Assembly: GCA_903834645.1 (NCBI GenBank)
Contig: CAILKA010000058.1
Coordinates: 1-5,197 of the forward strand
Direction of reading: 5' to 3'
Length of the DNA stretch: 5,197 bases
Source: an uncultured beta proteobacterium
GTDB lineage: Bacteria; Pseudomonadota; Gammaproteobacteria; Burkholderiales; Burkholderiaceae_C
Shown here in pieces: positions 1-5,197 of the stretch (positions are counted from its first letter, which is position 1; the number at the start of each line of letters is the position of its first letter). The notes beneath the pieces are model-generated. The model was not told the DNA's origin. It saw only the letters and a list, made by a program, of their open reading frames with translations, and made no database searches. The position numbers and the translations under genes are program-made.

Positions 1-447
1 CATGTCTGGAGCCTGCCCGGCGGCGTCCAGCCGTCCGGCGCCTTCGCCCCGCTGGCCGTCACGCCCGACGAGCTGGGTGAGGCGTGGCGCGAGGGCCGCG
101 TGCTGCTGGACGTGCGCACACGCCGTGAGGCCGGGGCAACCGGCCTGGCCGGCGAGGTGAGTCCAGCGCACTTCGGGCAGCCGAGCCCGGACTTCGCAGC
201 GCTGCTGGCCGCGCTTTCGCGGGTGCGCAGCGTGCGCGCAGGATCGATCGTCGGGCCTTGCGCCGAACCGACCGGGCCGCACCCGACGACCGCGCCCGTC
301 ATCGACCCGGCCTCCGGGCCCGGCGCACAGGCCTGGCACGACGGCGACCTCGCCCACAGCGAGGCCACCGGTCCGGACGGCCTGAGCGTGTTCGGCGCGC
401 TTGCCCAGCGCGTCGCCCTTGCCGGCGAGCCGGCCACGCGGGCATGA
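1..447 (+). CDS. Fumarylacetoacetate hydrolase family protein, C-terminal part (5' end outside window)
   Basis: The frame is open from base 1 to a TGA at 445-447, giving 148 residues with no start inside the window, so this is the tail of a longer gene. The segment FAPLAVTPDELGEAWREGRV (from about residue 15) closely resembles the region after the central strands in beta-proteobacterial FAH-fold proteins. Further on, FGQPSPD, RVRSVRAGSIVG and GLSVFGALAQRV fit, in order, the family's FG-x-P, RxRxLxAGTIIGSGTVSN and SIFGAIxQ segments. FAH-family enzymes cleave C-C bonds or decarboxylate/hydrate beta-diketo or 2-keto acids with a bound divalent metal. Here the GSGTVSN loop is replaced by GPCAEPTG, and the lysine expected in the SKPA segment appears to be glutamine (VQPSGAFAP). 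The enzyme may therefore be divergent or inactive. The gene is translationally coupled to the next one. The family assignment rests on remembered motifs; the substrate is unknown. Confidence 0.72.
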   Translation, partial: HVWSLPGGVQPSGAFAPLAVTPDELGEAWREGRVLLDVRTRREAGATGLAGEVSPAHFGQPSPDFAALLAALSRVRSVRAGSIVGPCAEPTGPHPTTAPVIDPASGPGAQAWHDGDLAHSEATGPDGLSVFGALAQRVALAGEPATRA

Positions 448-1496
448 AGCTCTGGCAGCCGCGCGGGCGCCGGGCCTGGCAAAGCTTCTGGCGCGCAACT
501 CCCCGGGCCGCGCGCGCGGGCGCGGGCGCATCGAGTCGGCGGGCAGCCTGGGCACGGGCCGCGGCGCTGATGCTGGCCATGCTGCAGGGCCCCGCCGCGC
601 TTGCTTCCACCGACTGCCCGCCCCCCCCGCCCGGCTCCCCCACACCGCAGCAGCTCGAAGCGTCGCAAGCCGCCGCGAAGGACCGCGGCTTCCTGTGGCG
701 CATCACCCGCGACGGTGCAAGCTCGTACCTCTACGGCACGATCCACCTGGGCCGGCTGGAGTGGGTCTTTCCCGGTCCGACCGTGCGTGCGGCGCTGCAG
801 GCCAGTGACACGCTGGCCGTCGAGCTCGACCTCACCGATCCCGCGGTGGCGCAGGCGATGCGCGGCAGCATCGCCGCGCAGCCCGACGCGCTGCTGCTGC
901 CTCACACGGTGCAGCGCCGCCTGGCCCGCCAGGCTGCCGTGGCCTGCCTGCCCGAGGGCCTGCTCGACCAGCAGCACCCGCTCATGCAGGCCATCACGCT
1001 CACGGTGCTGGCCGGCCGGCGCGACGGCCTGGAGCCCAGCTTCGCGCAGGAGATCGTGCTCGGCGAGGCGGCGCGGGCCGCTGGCGCGCGCATCGTGTCG
1101 CTGGAGACGGTGCAGCAACAGCTCGCTGCGCTCATCCCGCGCGAGGAGCTGCGCGCGCGCGAGATGCTCGAGCGCACGCTGCAGCAGCTCGAGAGCGGGG
1201 CCGCGCGGCGCGCGATCGCCCGCCTGGCCGACGCCTGGGCAGGCGGTCGCCTGAACGAGCTCGAGCAATACGAAAAATGGTGTGAGTGCGTGCTCACACC
1301 TCAGGATCGCGACTTCCTGAAGCGGGTGAACGACGACCGCAACCCGGGGCTCGCGCGCCGCATTGACGCGCTGCACAGCAGCGGGCGTCGCGTCTTCGCG
1401 GCCGTGGGAGCGCTGCACATGACGGGCTACCGGGCCCTGCCGGAGCTGCTCGCGCAACGCGGCTTCACGGTGGAGCGCATCGCGCTCTTGCCCTGA
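444..1496 (+). CDS. Secreted TraB/GumN family protein
   Basis: This 350-residue protein is assigned to the TraB/GumN (COG3735) family, related to the TIKI metalloprotease-like fold. Its function in bacteria is largely unproven. Two hallmark G-x-x-H motifs are present: YLYGTIHLG (96-103) near the start of the mature protein and VGALHMTGY (321-329) near the C terminus, followed by LPELLAQRGFTVERI as in the family. Between them, AVELDLTD (125-132) and the GLEPSFAQEIV to VSLETVQQQ stretch (195-225) also fit. The start at 444 overlaps the upstream stop as ATGA, which suggests translational coupling; no strong Shine-Dalgarno sequence is visible. The N terminus is an unusually long, arginine-rich n-region (1-39), then a hydrophobic AAALMLAML core and an AALA|S cleavage site near residue 54. 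Export to the periplasm is likely. The in-frame ATG at 570 would leave too short a signal. A proline run (59-63) follows the cleavage site. The mature part holds four cysteines (58, 168, 280, 282). Confidence 0.88.
   Translation: MKLWQPRGRRAWQSFWRATPRAARAGAGASSRRAAWARAAALMLAMLQGPAALASTDCPPPPPGSPTPQQLEASQAAAKDRGFLWRITRDGASSYLYGTIHLGRLEWVFPGPTVRAALQASDTLAVELDLTDPAVAQAMRGSIAAQPDALLLPHTVQRRLARQAAVACLPEGLLDQQHPLMQAITLTVLAGRRDGLEPSFAQEIVLGEAARAAGARIVSLETVQQQLAALIPREELRAREMLERTLQQLESGAARRAIARLADAWAGGRLNELEQYEKWCECVLTPQDRDFLKRVNDDRNPGLARRIDALHSSGRRVFAAVGALHMTGYRALPELLAQRGFTVERIALLP
621..628 (+). repeat. C8 homopolymer tract in the TraB/GumN gene
   Basis: Eight consecutive C bases lie inside a C-rich stretch that encodes the proline run just after the predicted signal peptide. 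A slip of one base would shift the frame of the rest of the gene. The tract is visible directly; whether it varies between cells or is simply proline codon usage cannot be told from one sequence. Confidence 0.6.
1273..1300 (-). terminator. Possible minus-strand intrinsic terminator inside the TraB/GumN gene
   Basis: GGTGTGAG (1279-1286) and CTCACACC (1293-1300) form a perfect 8-bp inverted repeat around a 6-base loop. On the + strand the stem is preceded by AAAAAT (1273-1278). Read on the minus strand, this is a stem-loop followed directly by ATTTTT, the classical layout of a Rho-independent terminator. It lies in coding sequence for YEKWCECVLTP, and no convincing minus-strand gene ends here. 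It could be coincidence driven by the protein sequence, or it could stop antisense transcription. Confidence 0.35.
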
Positions 1497-1512
1497 GCGG
1501 GGCGCGTACGCT

Positions 1513-1554
1513 GGCGCCTGGCGACTGGCGCAAGGCACCCGGCACCCGGCACCC
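1513..1554 (+). repeat. Degenerate tandem array of six 7-base units
   Basis: Six consecutive units each begin with GGC at exact 7-base spacing (1513, 1520, 1527, 1534, 1541, 1548): GGCGCCT, GGCGACT, GGCGCAA, then three identical GGCACCC. The array lies 17 bases after the TraB/GumN stop and about 40 bases before the proposed phaM promoter, in non-coding sequence. The identical last three units suggest recent duplication by slippage, and the first three look like older, diverged copies. GCGCC (1514-1518) and GGCGC (1527-1531) could also pair, but no T tract follows, so a terminator is not supported. Confidence 0.75.
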
Positions 1555-1592
1555 GATGGGCGGGTTCGGGCCAGCCCGGTACACCTGGGGGC

Positions 1593-1620
1593 TTGCGTCG
1601 TGGCGCCGCGCCGCGACAAT
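1593..1620 (+). promoter_or_regulatory. Candidate sigma-70-type promoter for phaM
   Basis: A -35-like TTGCGT (1593-1598) and a -10-like GACAAT (1615-1620) are separated by 16 bases. The -35 matches the consensus at three of six positions, including the TTG, and the -10 at four of six, including the final AAT. Transcription would start near 1627, about 30 bases before the phaM ATG, leaving room for the ribosome binding site at 1644. This is the most AT-rich short block in a very GC-rich gap. It is a visual call without experimental support. Confidence 0.42.
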
Positions 1621-1643
1621 GCCGCGCACACCCACCCGCGCAC

Positions 1644-1648
1644 AGGAG
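1644..1648 (+). promoter_or_regulatory. Ribosome binding site of phaM
   Basis: AGGAG ends 9 bases before the ATG at 1658, a near-ideal Shine-Dalgarno position. It decides the start: the open frame continues upstream to 1556 (an ATG), but that start has no comparable site and would add residues unlike the family's N terminus. Confidence 0.8.
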
Positions 1649-1657
1649 ACCCCCGAC

Positions 1658-2284
1658 ATGGCCAGCACCCCCGAATTCTCGAAGTTCGTGCCGGGCTTCG
1701 ACTTCCTGCAAGGCTTGCTGCGCAGTGCCGGCCACGTGCTCCCGGACATGGGCAAGTGGGTGGCGCCGACACTCGACCCGGAGGAGCTCGGCCAGCGCAT
1801 CGAGCAGCTCAAGACCGTGCAGATGTGGCTCGAGCAGAACGCGCGCATGCTGGGCGCCACCGTGCAGGCCCTGGAGGTGCAGCGCATGACGCTGGCCACG
1901 CTCAAGTCGATGAACGTGCCGGTGGCCGACCTCGGCCAGGCCCTCCAGGCTCGCGCGCCGGAGCGCGAACCCACGCAGGCCGACACCGCGCCCGGCGACA
2001 GGTCGGCCGCGGGCGCGACTGCAGGCACACCCGCCGCGGCACCGATCGTCGACCCGATGCAGTGGTGGGGTGCCATCACGCAGCAGTTCACGCAACTGGC
2101 CGCCCAGGCCATGAAGGATGGGCCGGTGGAAGCCGCACGCAGCGCCGCCGGCCAGTTCGCCGAGGCCGCCACGCGCGCCGCGAAAGGCTCGGTGGCCACT
2201 GCCCGGAAGTCGCCGTCAACCCCGCGCAAGGCTCGCTCGACAGCGCGCACGCCCACCCGTGCGCCGCGCTCAAAGCAGACATGA
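1658..2284 (+). CDS. phaM: PhaM family polyhydroxyalkanoate granule regulatory protein
   Basis: The protein has 208 residues. Its first 90 (FSKFVPGFDFLQGLL, then WVAPTLDPEELGQRIEQLKTVQ and ALEVQRMTLATLKSMN) match the conserved N-terminal domain of PhaM proteins of Burkholderiales. Residues 41-85 are predicted to be largely helical. A low-complexity Ala/Pro/Thr linker follows (about 93-130), then a short helical segment around DPMQWWGAITQQFTQLAAQAM (132-152). The last 35 residues form a basic tail rich in Lys, Arg, Ser, Thr and Pro. In Cupriavidus necator, PhaM binds and activates the PHB synthase PhaC1, sits on granules, and binds DNA through a basic C-terminal tail, which distributes granules to daughter cells. 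The same roles are inferred here. The protein seems somewhat shorter than the C. necator one. It has its own ribosome binding site and probable promoter, and is followed 61 bases later by glcD. No PHA synthase gene is in the window. Confidence 0.88.
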   Translation: MASTPEFSKFVPGFDFLQGLLRSAGHVLPDMGKWVAPTLDPEELGQRIEQLKTVQMWLEQNARMLGATVQALEVQRMTLATLKSMNVPVADLGQALQARAPEREPTQADTAPGDRSAAGATAGTPAAAPIVDPMQWWGAITQQFTQLAAQAMKDGPVEAARSAAGQFAEAATRAAKGSVATARKSPSTPRKARSTARTPTRAPRSKQT

Positions 2285-2345
2285 CCCCAGGGCAGACGCC
2301 CCGGCGCGCGCAGCCCGGGCGGCGGGGCGCTACAGTGCGCAGCCC
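2285..2345 (+). other. Gap between phaM and glcD with imperfect dyad
   Basis: This 61-base gap holds a 7-bp inverted repeat, CGCCCCG (2297-2303) and CGGGGCG (2323-2329), around a 19-base loop that contains the palindrome GCCCGGGC (2313-2320). There is no T tract, so it is not a clear terminator for phaM. It could be an operator or just GC-rich self-complementarity. No Shine-Dalgarno sequence is visible before the glcD ATG. Confidence 0.35.
2331..2336 (+). promoter_or_regulatory. Candidate -10 box for glcD
   Basis: TACAGT matches TATAAT at four of six positions and is an AT-rich spot in otherwise almost pure GC sequence. It ends 9 bases before the glcD ATG at 2346, so a transcript from it would start about 0-4 bases upstream of the start codon, making the message leaderless or nearly so. 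I see no good -35 at the expected distance (around 2308-2313 reads GCGCAG). Read-through from the phaM promoter is the alternative. Confidence 0.3.
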
Positions 2346-3839
2346 ATGAACGCCCCTGTGCCCGCCCTCGCCCACGACCGCTCGGCCCGCCAGCGCGAGG
2401 TCGTGTCGGCCCTGGCGGCCGTGCTGCCCGCGCACGCGCTGCTGTGGCAGCCCGAGGACACCACGCCCTATGAGTGCGACGGCCTGACGGCCTACCGCGA
2501 GCGTCCGCTCGTGGTGGCGCTGCCCGAGACCGAGGCCCAGGTGGCGAGCGTGCTCCAGGCCTGCCACGCGCTGCGCGTGCCGGTGGTGGCGCGCGGCGCC
2601 GGCACGGGGTTGTCCGGCGGCGCGCTGCCGCATGCGCAGGGCGTGACGCTGTCGCTGGCCAAGTTCAACAAGATCCTGCGCATCGACCCCGCCAGCCGCA
2701 CCGCTGTCGTGCAGTGCGGGGTGAGGAACCTGGCCATCAGCGAGGCCGCCGCACCGCACGGGCTGTACTACGCGCCCGACCCGAGCAGCCAGATCGCCTG
2801 CACGATCGGTGGCAACGTGGCCGAGAACTCCGGCGGCGTGCACTGCCTGAAGTACGGCCTGACGCTGCACAACGTGCTGCGCGTGCGCGGCTACACGGCC
2901 GAGGGCGAGCCGGTGGAGTTCGGCTCGCTGGCGCTCGACGCGCCTGGGCTGGACCTGCTGTCGGTGATCGTGGGCAGCGAGGGCATGCTCGCCGTCACCA
3001 CCGAGGTGACCGTGCGGCTCGTGCCCAAGCCCCAGCTTGCGCGCTGCGTGATGGCCAGCTTCGACGACGTGCGCCGCGCCGGCGAGGCCGTGGCCGCGGT
3101 GATCGCCGCGGGCATCATCCCCGCGGGCCTGGAGATGATGGACAAGCCCATGACGGCGGCGGTGGAAGACTTCGTGCACGCCGGCTACGACCTCTCGGCC
3201 GCTGCGATCCTGCTGTGCGAGAGCGACGGCACACCCGAGGAGGTGGCCGAGGAGATCGCGCGCATGGAGCAGGTGCTGCGCGAGGCCGGCGCCACGCGCA
3301 TCGAGGTCAGCCGCGACGAGGCGCAGCGCCTGAAGTTCTGGAGCGGGCGCAAGAACGCGTTCCCGGCCTCCGGCCGCCTGAGCCCCGACTACATGTGCAT
3401 GGACTCCACCATCCCGCGCAAGCGGCTGGCCGACATCCTGCTGGCCATCGCGCAGATGGAGCAGACCTACGGGCTGCGCTGCGCCAACGTGTTCCACGCG
3501 GGCGACGGCAACCTGCATCCGCTCATCCTCTATGACGCCAACGACCCCGACCAGCTCGCGCGCTGCGAGCGCTTCGGCGCCGACATCCTGGAGACCAGCG
3601 TGCGCCTGGGCGGCACCGTCACCGGCGAGCACGGCGTGGGCGTGGAGAAGCTCAACTCGATGTGCGTGCAGTTCACGCCCGGCGAGCGCGAGCAGATGCT
3701 CGCGCTCAAGCGCGCCTTCGACCCCGAGGGCCTGCTCAACCCGGGCAAGGTGATCCCCACGCTGCAGCGTTGCGCCGAGTACGGAAAGATGCACGTGCGC
3801 AAGGGGCTGCTGCCGTTCCCGCAGCTGGAGCGCTTCTGA
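2346..3839 (+). CDS. glcD: Glycolate oxidase (dehydrogenase) subunit GlcD, FAD-linked
   Basis: This 497-residue protein matches the family's usual length of about 500. It is the large flavoprotein subunit of GlcDEF, which oxidises glycolate to glyoxylate and feeds electrons to the membrane quinone pool. The PCMH-type FAD-binding domain spans about 50-230, with ARGAGTGLSGG (82-92), PDPSSQIACTIGGNVAENSGG (145-165, FAD contact loop) and GSEGMLAVTTEVTVRL (210-225). The FAD-oxidase C-terminal domain follows, with NVFHAGDGNLHP (382-392) carrying the conserved histidines, GTVTGEHGVGVEK (423-435), and the closing KRAFDPEGLLNPGK (455-468). The related D-lactate dehydrogenases share these motifs; the adjacent glcE and glcF make glycolate the best substrate call. 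ATG 2346 is chosen because translation upstream in frame lacks a start and family similarity begins soon after it. The stop overlaps the glcE start as TGATG. Confidence 0.95.
   Translation: MNAPVPALAHDRSARQREVVSALAAVLPAHALLWQPEDTTPYECDGLTAYRERPLVVALPETEAQVASVLQACHALRVPVVARGAGTGLSGGALPHAQGVTLSLAKFNKILRIDPASRTAVVQCGVRNLAISEAAAPHGLYYAPDPSSQIACTIGGNVAENSGGVHCLKYGLTLHNVLRVRGYTAEGEPVEFGSLALDAPGLDLLSVIVGSEGMLAVTTEVTVRLVPKPQLARCVMASFDDVRRAGEAVAAVIAAGIIPAGLEMMDKPMTAAVEDFVHAGYDLSAAAILLCESDGTPEEVAEEIARMEQVLREAGATRIEVSRDEAQRLKFWSGRKNAFPASGRLSPDYMCMDSTIPRKRLADILLAIAQMEQTYGLRCANVFHAGDGNLHPLILYDANDPDQLARCERFGADILETSVRLGGTVTGEHGVGVEKLNSMCVQFTPGEREQMLALKRAFDPEGLLNPGKVIPTLQRCAEYGKMHVRKGLLPFPQLERF
3827..3830 (+). 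promoter_or_regulatory. Ribosome binding site of glcE inside glcD
   Basis: GGAG lies within the last codons of glcD, 8 bases before the ATG at 3839. With the TGATG stop-start overlap it supports this start and tight translational coupling, which would help equimolar GlcD and GlcE production. Confidence 0.65.
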
Positions 3840-5008
3840 TGGAGGATGGCCCCGTCGCCGACGAGGTGCAGGCGGTGGCCGGCGCGTCCGAGGTCGCCGC
3901 CAGGCCCGTTGCGGCCGAGCCGGTGCTGGATGCGCTCGTGGAGCAGGTGCGCGCGGCAGCGGCCGATGGCCGCCACCTGCGCATCTGCGGCGGCGGCACC
4001 AAGGTCTTCTACGGCGAAGACGCGCCCGCTGGCCTCGACGAGGAACCGCTCGAGGTGGCCAGCCTGCGTGGCATCAGCGCCTATGAGCCCAGCGAGCTCG
4101 TCGTCACCGTGCGCGCTGGCACGCCGTTGGCCGAGCTCGAGGCCGAGCTCGCCCACGCCGGCCAGTGGCTGCCCTTCGAGCCACCCCACTTCGCCCCCGG
4201 GGGCACGGTGGGCGGCATGGTCGCGGCTGGGCTCTCGGGGCCGGCCCGCGCGAGCGCGGGCAGCGTGCGCGACTACGTGCTGGGCGCCACCTTGCTCAAC
4301 GGCCGTGCCGAGCTGCTCAGCTTTGGCGGCCAGGTGATGAAGAACGTCGCGGGCTACGACGTCTCGCGGCTGCTGGCGGGATCGCTGGGGATGTTCGGCG
4401 TGATCTGCGAGGTGTCGCTCAAGGTGCTGCCCCAACCGGTGGCGCGGCGCACGCTGCGCTTCGAGCTCGACGAGGAGCAGGCCCTGCTGCGGCTCAATGC
4501 GTGGGGCGGGCAGCCGCTGCCGCTGCAGGCCAGCGCCTGGTGGCAGGGCACGCTCGTGCTGCGGCTGGCCGGCGCGCAGGCGGCGGTCGCCGCCGCGCAC
4601 GAACGCATGGGCGGCGAGGAAGTGGAGCCCGCACTGGCCGAGCACTTCTGGACGGGCCTGCGTGACCACACCGACGAGTACTACACCGCCGCGGTGCAGG
4701 CAGTGGCCCAGGGCAGCCGGCTGTGGCGCCTGGGCGTGCCCTCCACCTGCGCGCCGCTGGGCCTGGCGGGCTCGACGCTCATCGAGTGGGGCGGCGCCCA
4801 GCGCTGGCTGCTCACCGATGCGCCGGCCCAGGCGGTGCGTGCGGCCGCACGCGCAGCCGGCGGCCATGCCACCGTGTGGCGCGGCGACAAGGACTGCGGC
4901 GCATTCGACGAGCTCGCGCCGCCCCTGGCGCGCATCCACCGCGAGCTCAAGCAGGCCTTCGACCCGAAGCAGCTCTTCAACCGCGGCCGACTCGTGCGCG
5001 GCCTGTAG
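3839..5008 (+). CDS. glcE: Glycolate oxidase (dehydrogenase) subunit GlcE, FAD-binding
   Basis: This 389-residue protein is the second flavin-domain subunit of the glycolate dehydrogenase complex. After an Ala/Val/Glu-rich N-terminal stretch of about 27 residues, the FAD-binding domain begins: LRICGGGTKVFYG (47-59), YEPSELVVTVRAGTPLAELE (82-101), PFEPPHFAPGGTVGGMVAAGLSGP (112-135), SVRDYVLGATLLNG (142-155) and FGGQVMKNVAGYDVSRLLAGSLG (162-184). The last of these is highly characteristic of GlcE. The C-terminal half is shorter than in GlcD and lacks the HAGDGNLHP and GEHGVG catalytic motifs, as expected for GlcE, and ends with KQAFDPKQLFNRGRL (371-385). The N-terminal extension makes it slightly longer than many GlcE proteins of about 350-370 residues. 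The TGATG overlap with glcD and the GGAG before it still favour this start. glcF follows after 48 bases. Confidence 0.94.
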   Translation: MEDGPVADEVQAVAGASEVAARPVAAEPVLDALVEQVRAAAADGRHLRICGGGTKVFYGEDAPAGLDEEPLEVASLRGISAYEPSELVVTVRAGTPLAELEAELAHAGQWLPFEPPHFAPGGTVGGMVAAGLSGPARASAGSVRDYVLGATLLNGRAELLSFGGQVMKNVAGYDVSRLLAGSLGMFGVICEVSLKVLPQPVARRTLRFELDEEQALLRLNAWGGQPLPLQASAWWQGTLVLRLAGAQAAVAAAHERMGGEEVEPALAEHFWTGLRDHTDEYYTAAVQAVAQGSRLWRLGVPSTCAPLGLAGSTLIEWGGAQRWLLTDAPAQAVRAAARAAGGHATVWRGDKDCGAFDELAPPLARIHRELKQAFDPKQLFNRGRLVRGL

Positions 5009-5024
5009 GCACGCACGCACGTAC
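5009..5024 (+). repeat. Short GCAC tetranucleotide repeat between glcE and glcF
   Basis: Three GCAC units (5009-5020) follow directly after the glcE TAG, then a variant GTAC unit (5021-5024). The repeat lies in the only real gap of the glcDEF cluster (5009-5056). It is too short to claim a function; slippage there would change the glcE-glcF spacing without touching a reading frame. Confidence 0.5.
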
Positions 5025-5056
5025 GCGCCCCGCCCCTACACGACACCGCCCGGACG

Positions 5057-5197
5057 ATGCAGACCACGCTGGCTCCCGAGTTCCAGGACACACCCGAGGG
5101 CCGCCAGGCCGAGGCCATCCTGCGCAAGTGCGTGCACTGCGGCTTTTGCACCGCCACCTGCCCGACCTACCAGCTGCTGGGCGACGAGCTCGACGGG
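5057..5197 (+). CDS. glcF: Glycolate oxidase iron-sulfur subunit GlcF, N-terminal part (3' end outside window)
   Basis: The first 47 residues of GlcF are present and the frame runs open off the window end. KCVHCGFCTATCPTYQLLGDELDG contains the first ferredoxin-like 4Fe-4S ligand set, C25-x2-C28-x2-C31-x3-C35-P, followed by the TYQLLGDELDG sequence typical of GlcF. The full protein is usually about 400 residues with two 4Fe-4S clusters and a cysteine-rich C-terminal domain that passes electrons from the flavin subunits to the quinone pool. The ATG at 5057 fits the family N terminus (MQT-L). No convincing Shine-Dalgarno sequence precedes it: GGA at 5052-5054 is too close. Translation may therefore depend on coupling with upstream genes. 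Truncation here is only the window edge. Confidence 0.93.
   Translation, partial: MQTTLAPEFQDTPEGRQAEAILRKCVHCGFCTATCPTYQLLGDELDG

Noticed and set aside
1281..1298. CRP-type binding site (TGTGA...TCACA)
   Set aside because: The half-sites match but are 8 bases apart instead of 6, and the location is deep inside a gene with no nearby promoter.
1567..1578. CGGG/CCCG mini-hairpin before the phaM promoter
   Set aside because: A four-base stem in GC-rich DNA is expected by chance.
1427..2256. Two overlapping minus-strand open frames opposite the TraB/GumN end and phaM
   Set aside because: Neither shows a domain or a convincing ribosome binding site, and both are explained by phaM coding bias.
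2297..2329. 7-bp GC dyad as a terminator for phaM
   Set aside because: The 19-base loop is long and no T run follows, so intrinsic termination is not supported.
2088..3794. 568-codon open frame on the minus strand opposite glcD
   Set aside because: It is rich in His, Ala, Arg, Gly, Gln and Val with no recognisable domain, and sits exactly opposite a well-conserved glcD. This is the usual shadow of GC-ending codons in high-GC DNA.
4130..4151. Repeated GCCGAGCTCG in glcE
   Set aside because: It encodes the AELEAELA helix; two copies 12 bases apart are explained by the protein sequence.
3530..5020. 496-codon open frame on the minus strand opposite the glcD end and glcE
   Set aside because: Low-information composition, no family motifs, and fully covered by glcD and glcE with strong family matches.

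Overview
The window comes from a very GC-rich proteobacterial chromosome. GC-ending codons dominate every gene, and the combination of a PhaM-type polyhydroxyalkanoate granule protein, a glcDEF glycolate oxidase cluster and a TraB/GumN protein points to Burkholderiales (Betaproteobacteria). That placement is inferred from protein character, not from a search.

All recognisable genes read on the + strand. Layout: (1) 1-447, the C-terminal part of a fumarylacetoacetate-hydrolase (FAH) family protein whose start lies upstream; (2) 444-1496, a secreted TraB/GumN family protein that overlaps it by ATGA; (3) 1497-1657, a 161-base gap with a six-unit 7-base-period tandem repeat and a plausible promoter; (4) 1658-2284, phaM, a PHA granule regulator; (5) 2285-2345, a short gap with a -10-like box very close to the next start; (6) 2346-3839 glcD, 3839-5008 glcE and 5057-5197 glcF (5' part only), the three subunits of a membrane-associated glycolate dehydrogenase.

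GlcD and GlcE are paired FAD-domain subunits and GlcF is the iron-sulfur subunit. Together they oxidise glycolate to glyoxylate and pass electrons to the respiratory chain. PhaM acts separately, on storage-granule formation and segregation. Whether its position directly before glcDEF has functional meaning is open.

Most of the region is ordinary core metabolism. The points worth a second look are the degenerate FAH active-site region, the heptamer array, a perfect 8-bp hairpin inside the TraB gene that looks like an intrinsic terminator on the minus strand, and the possible short-leader or leaderless start of glcD. I found no tRNA, rRNA, CRISPR array, insertion sequence or defence system. The long minus-strand open frames are high-GC shadows.
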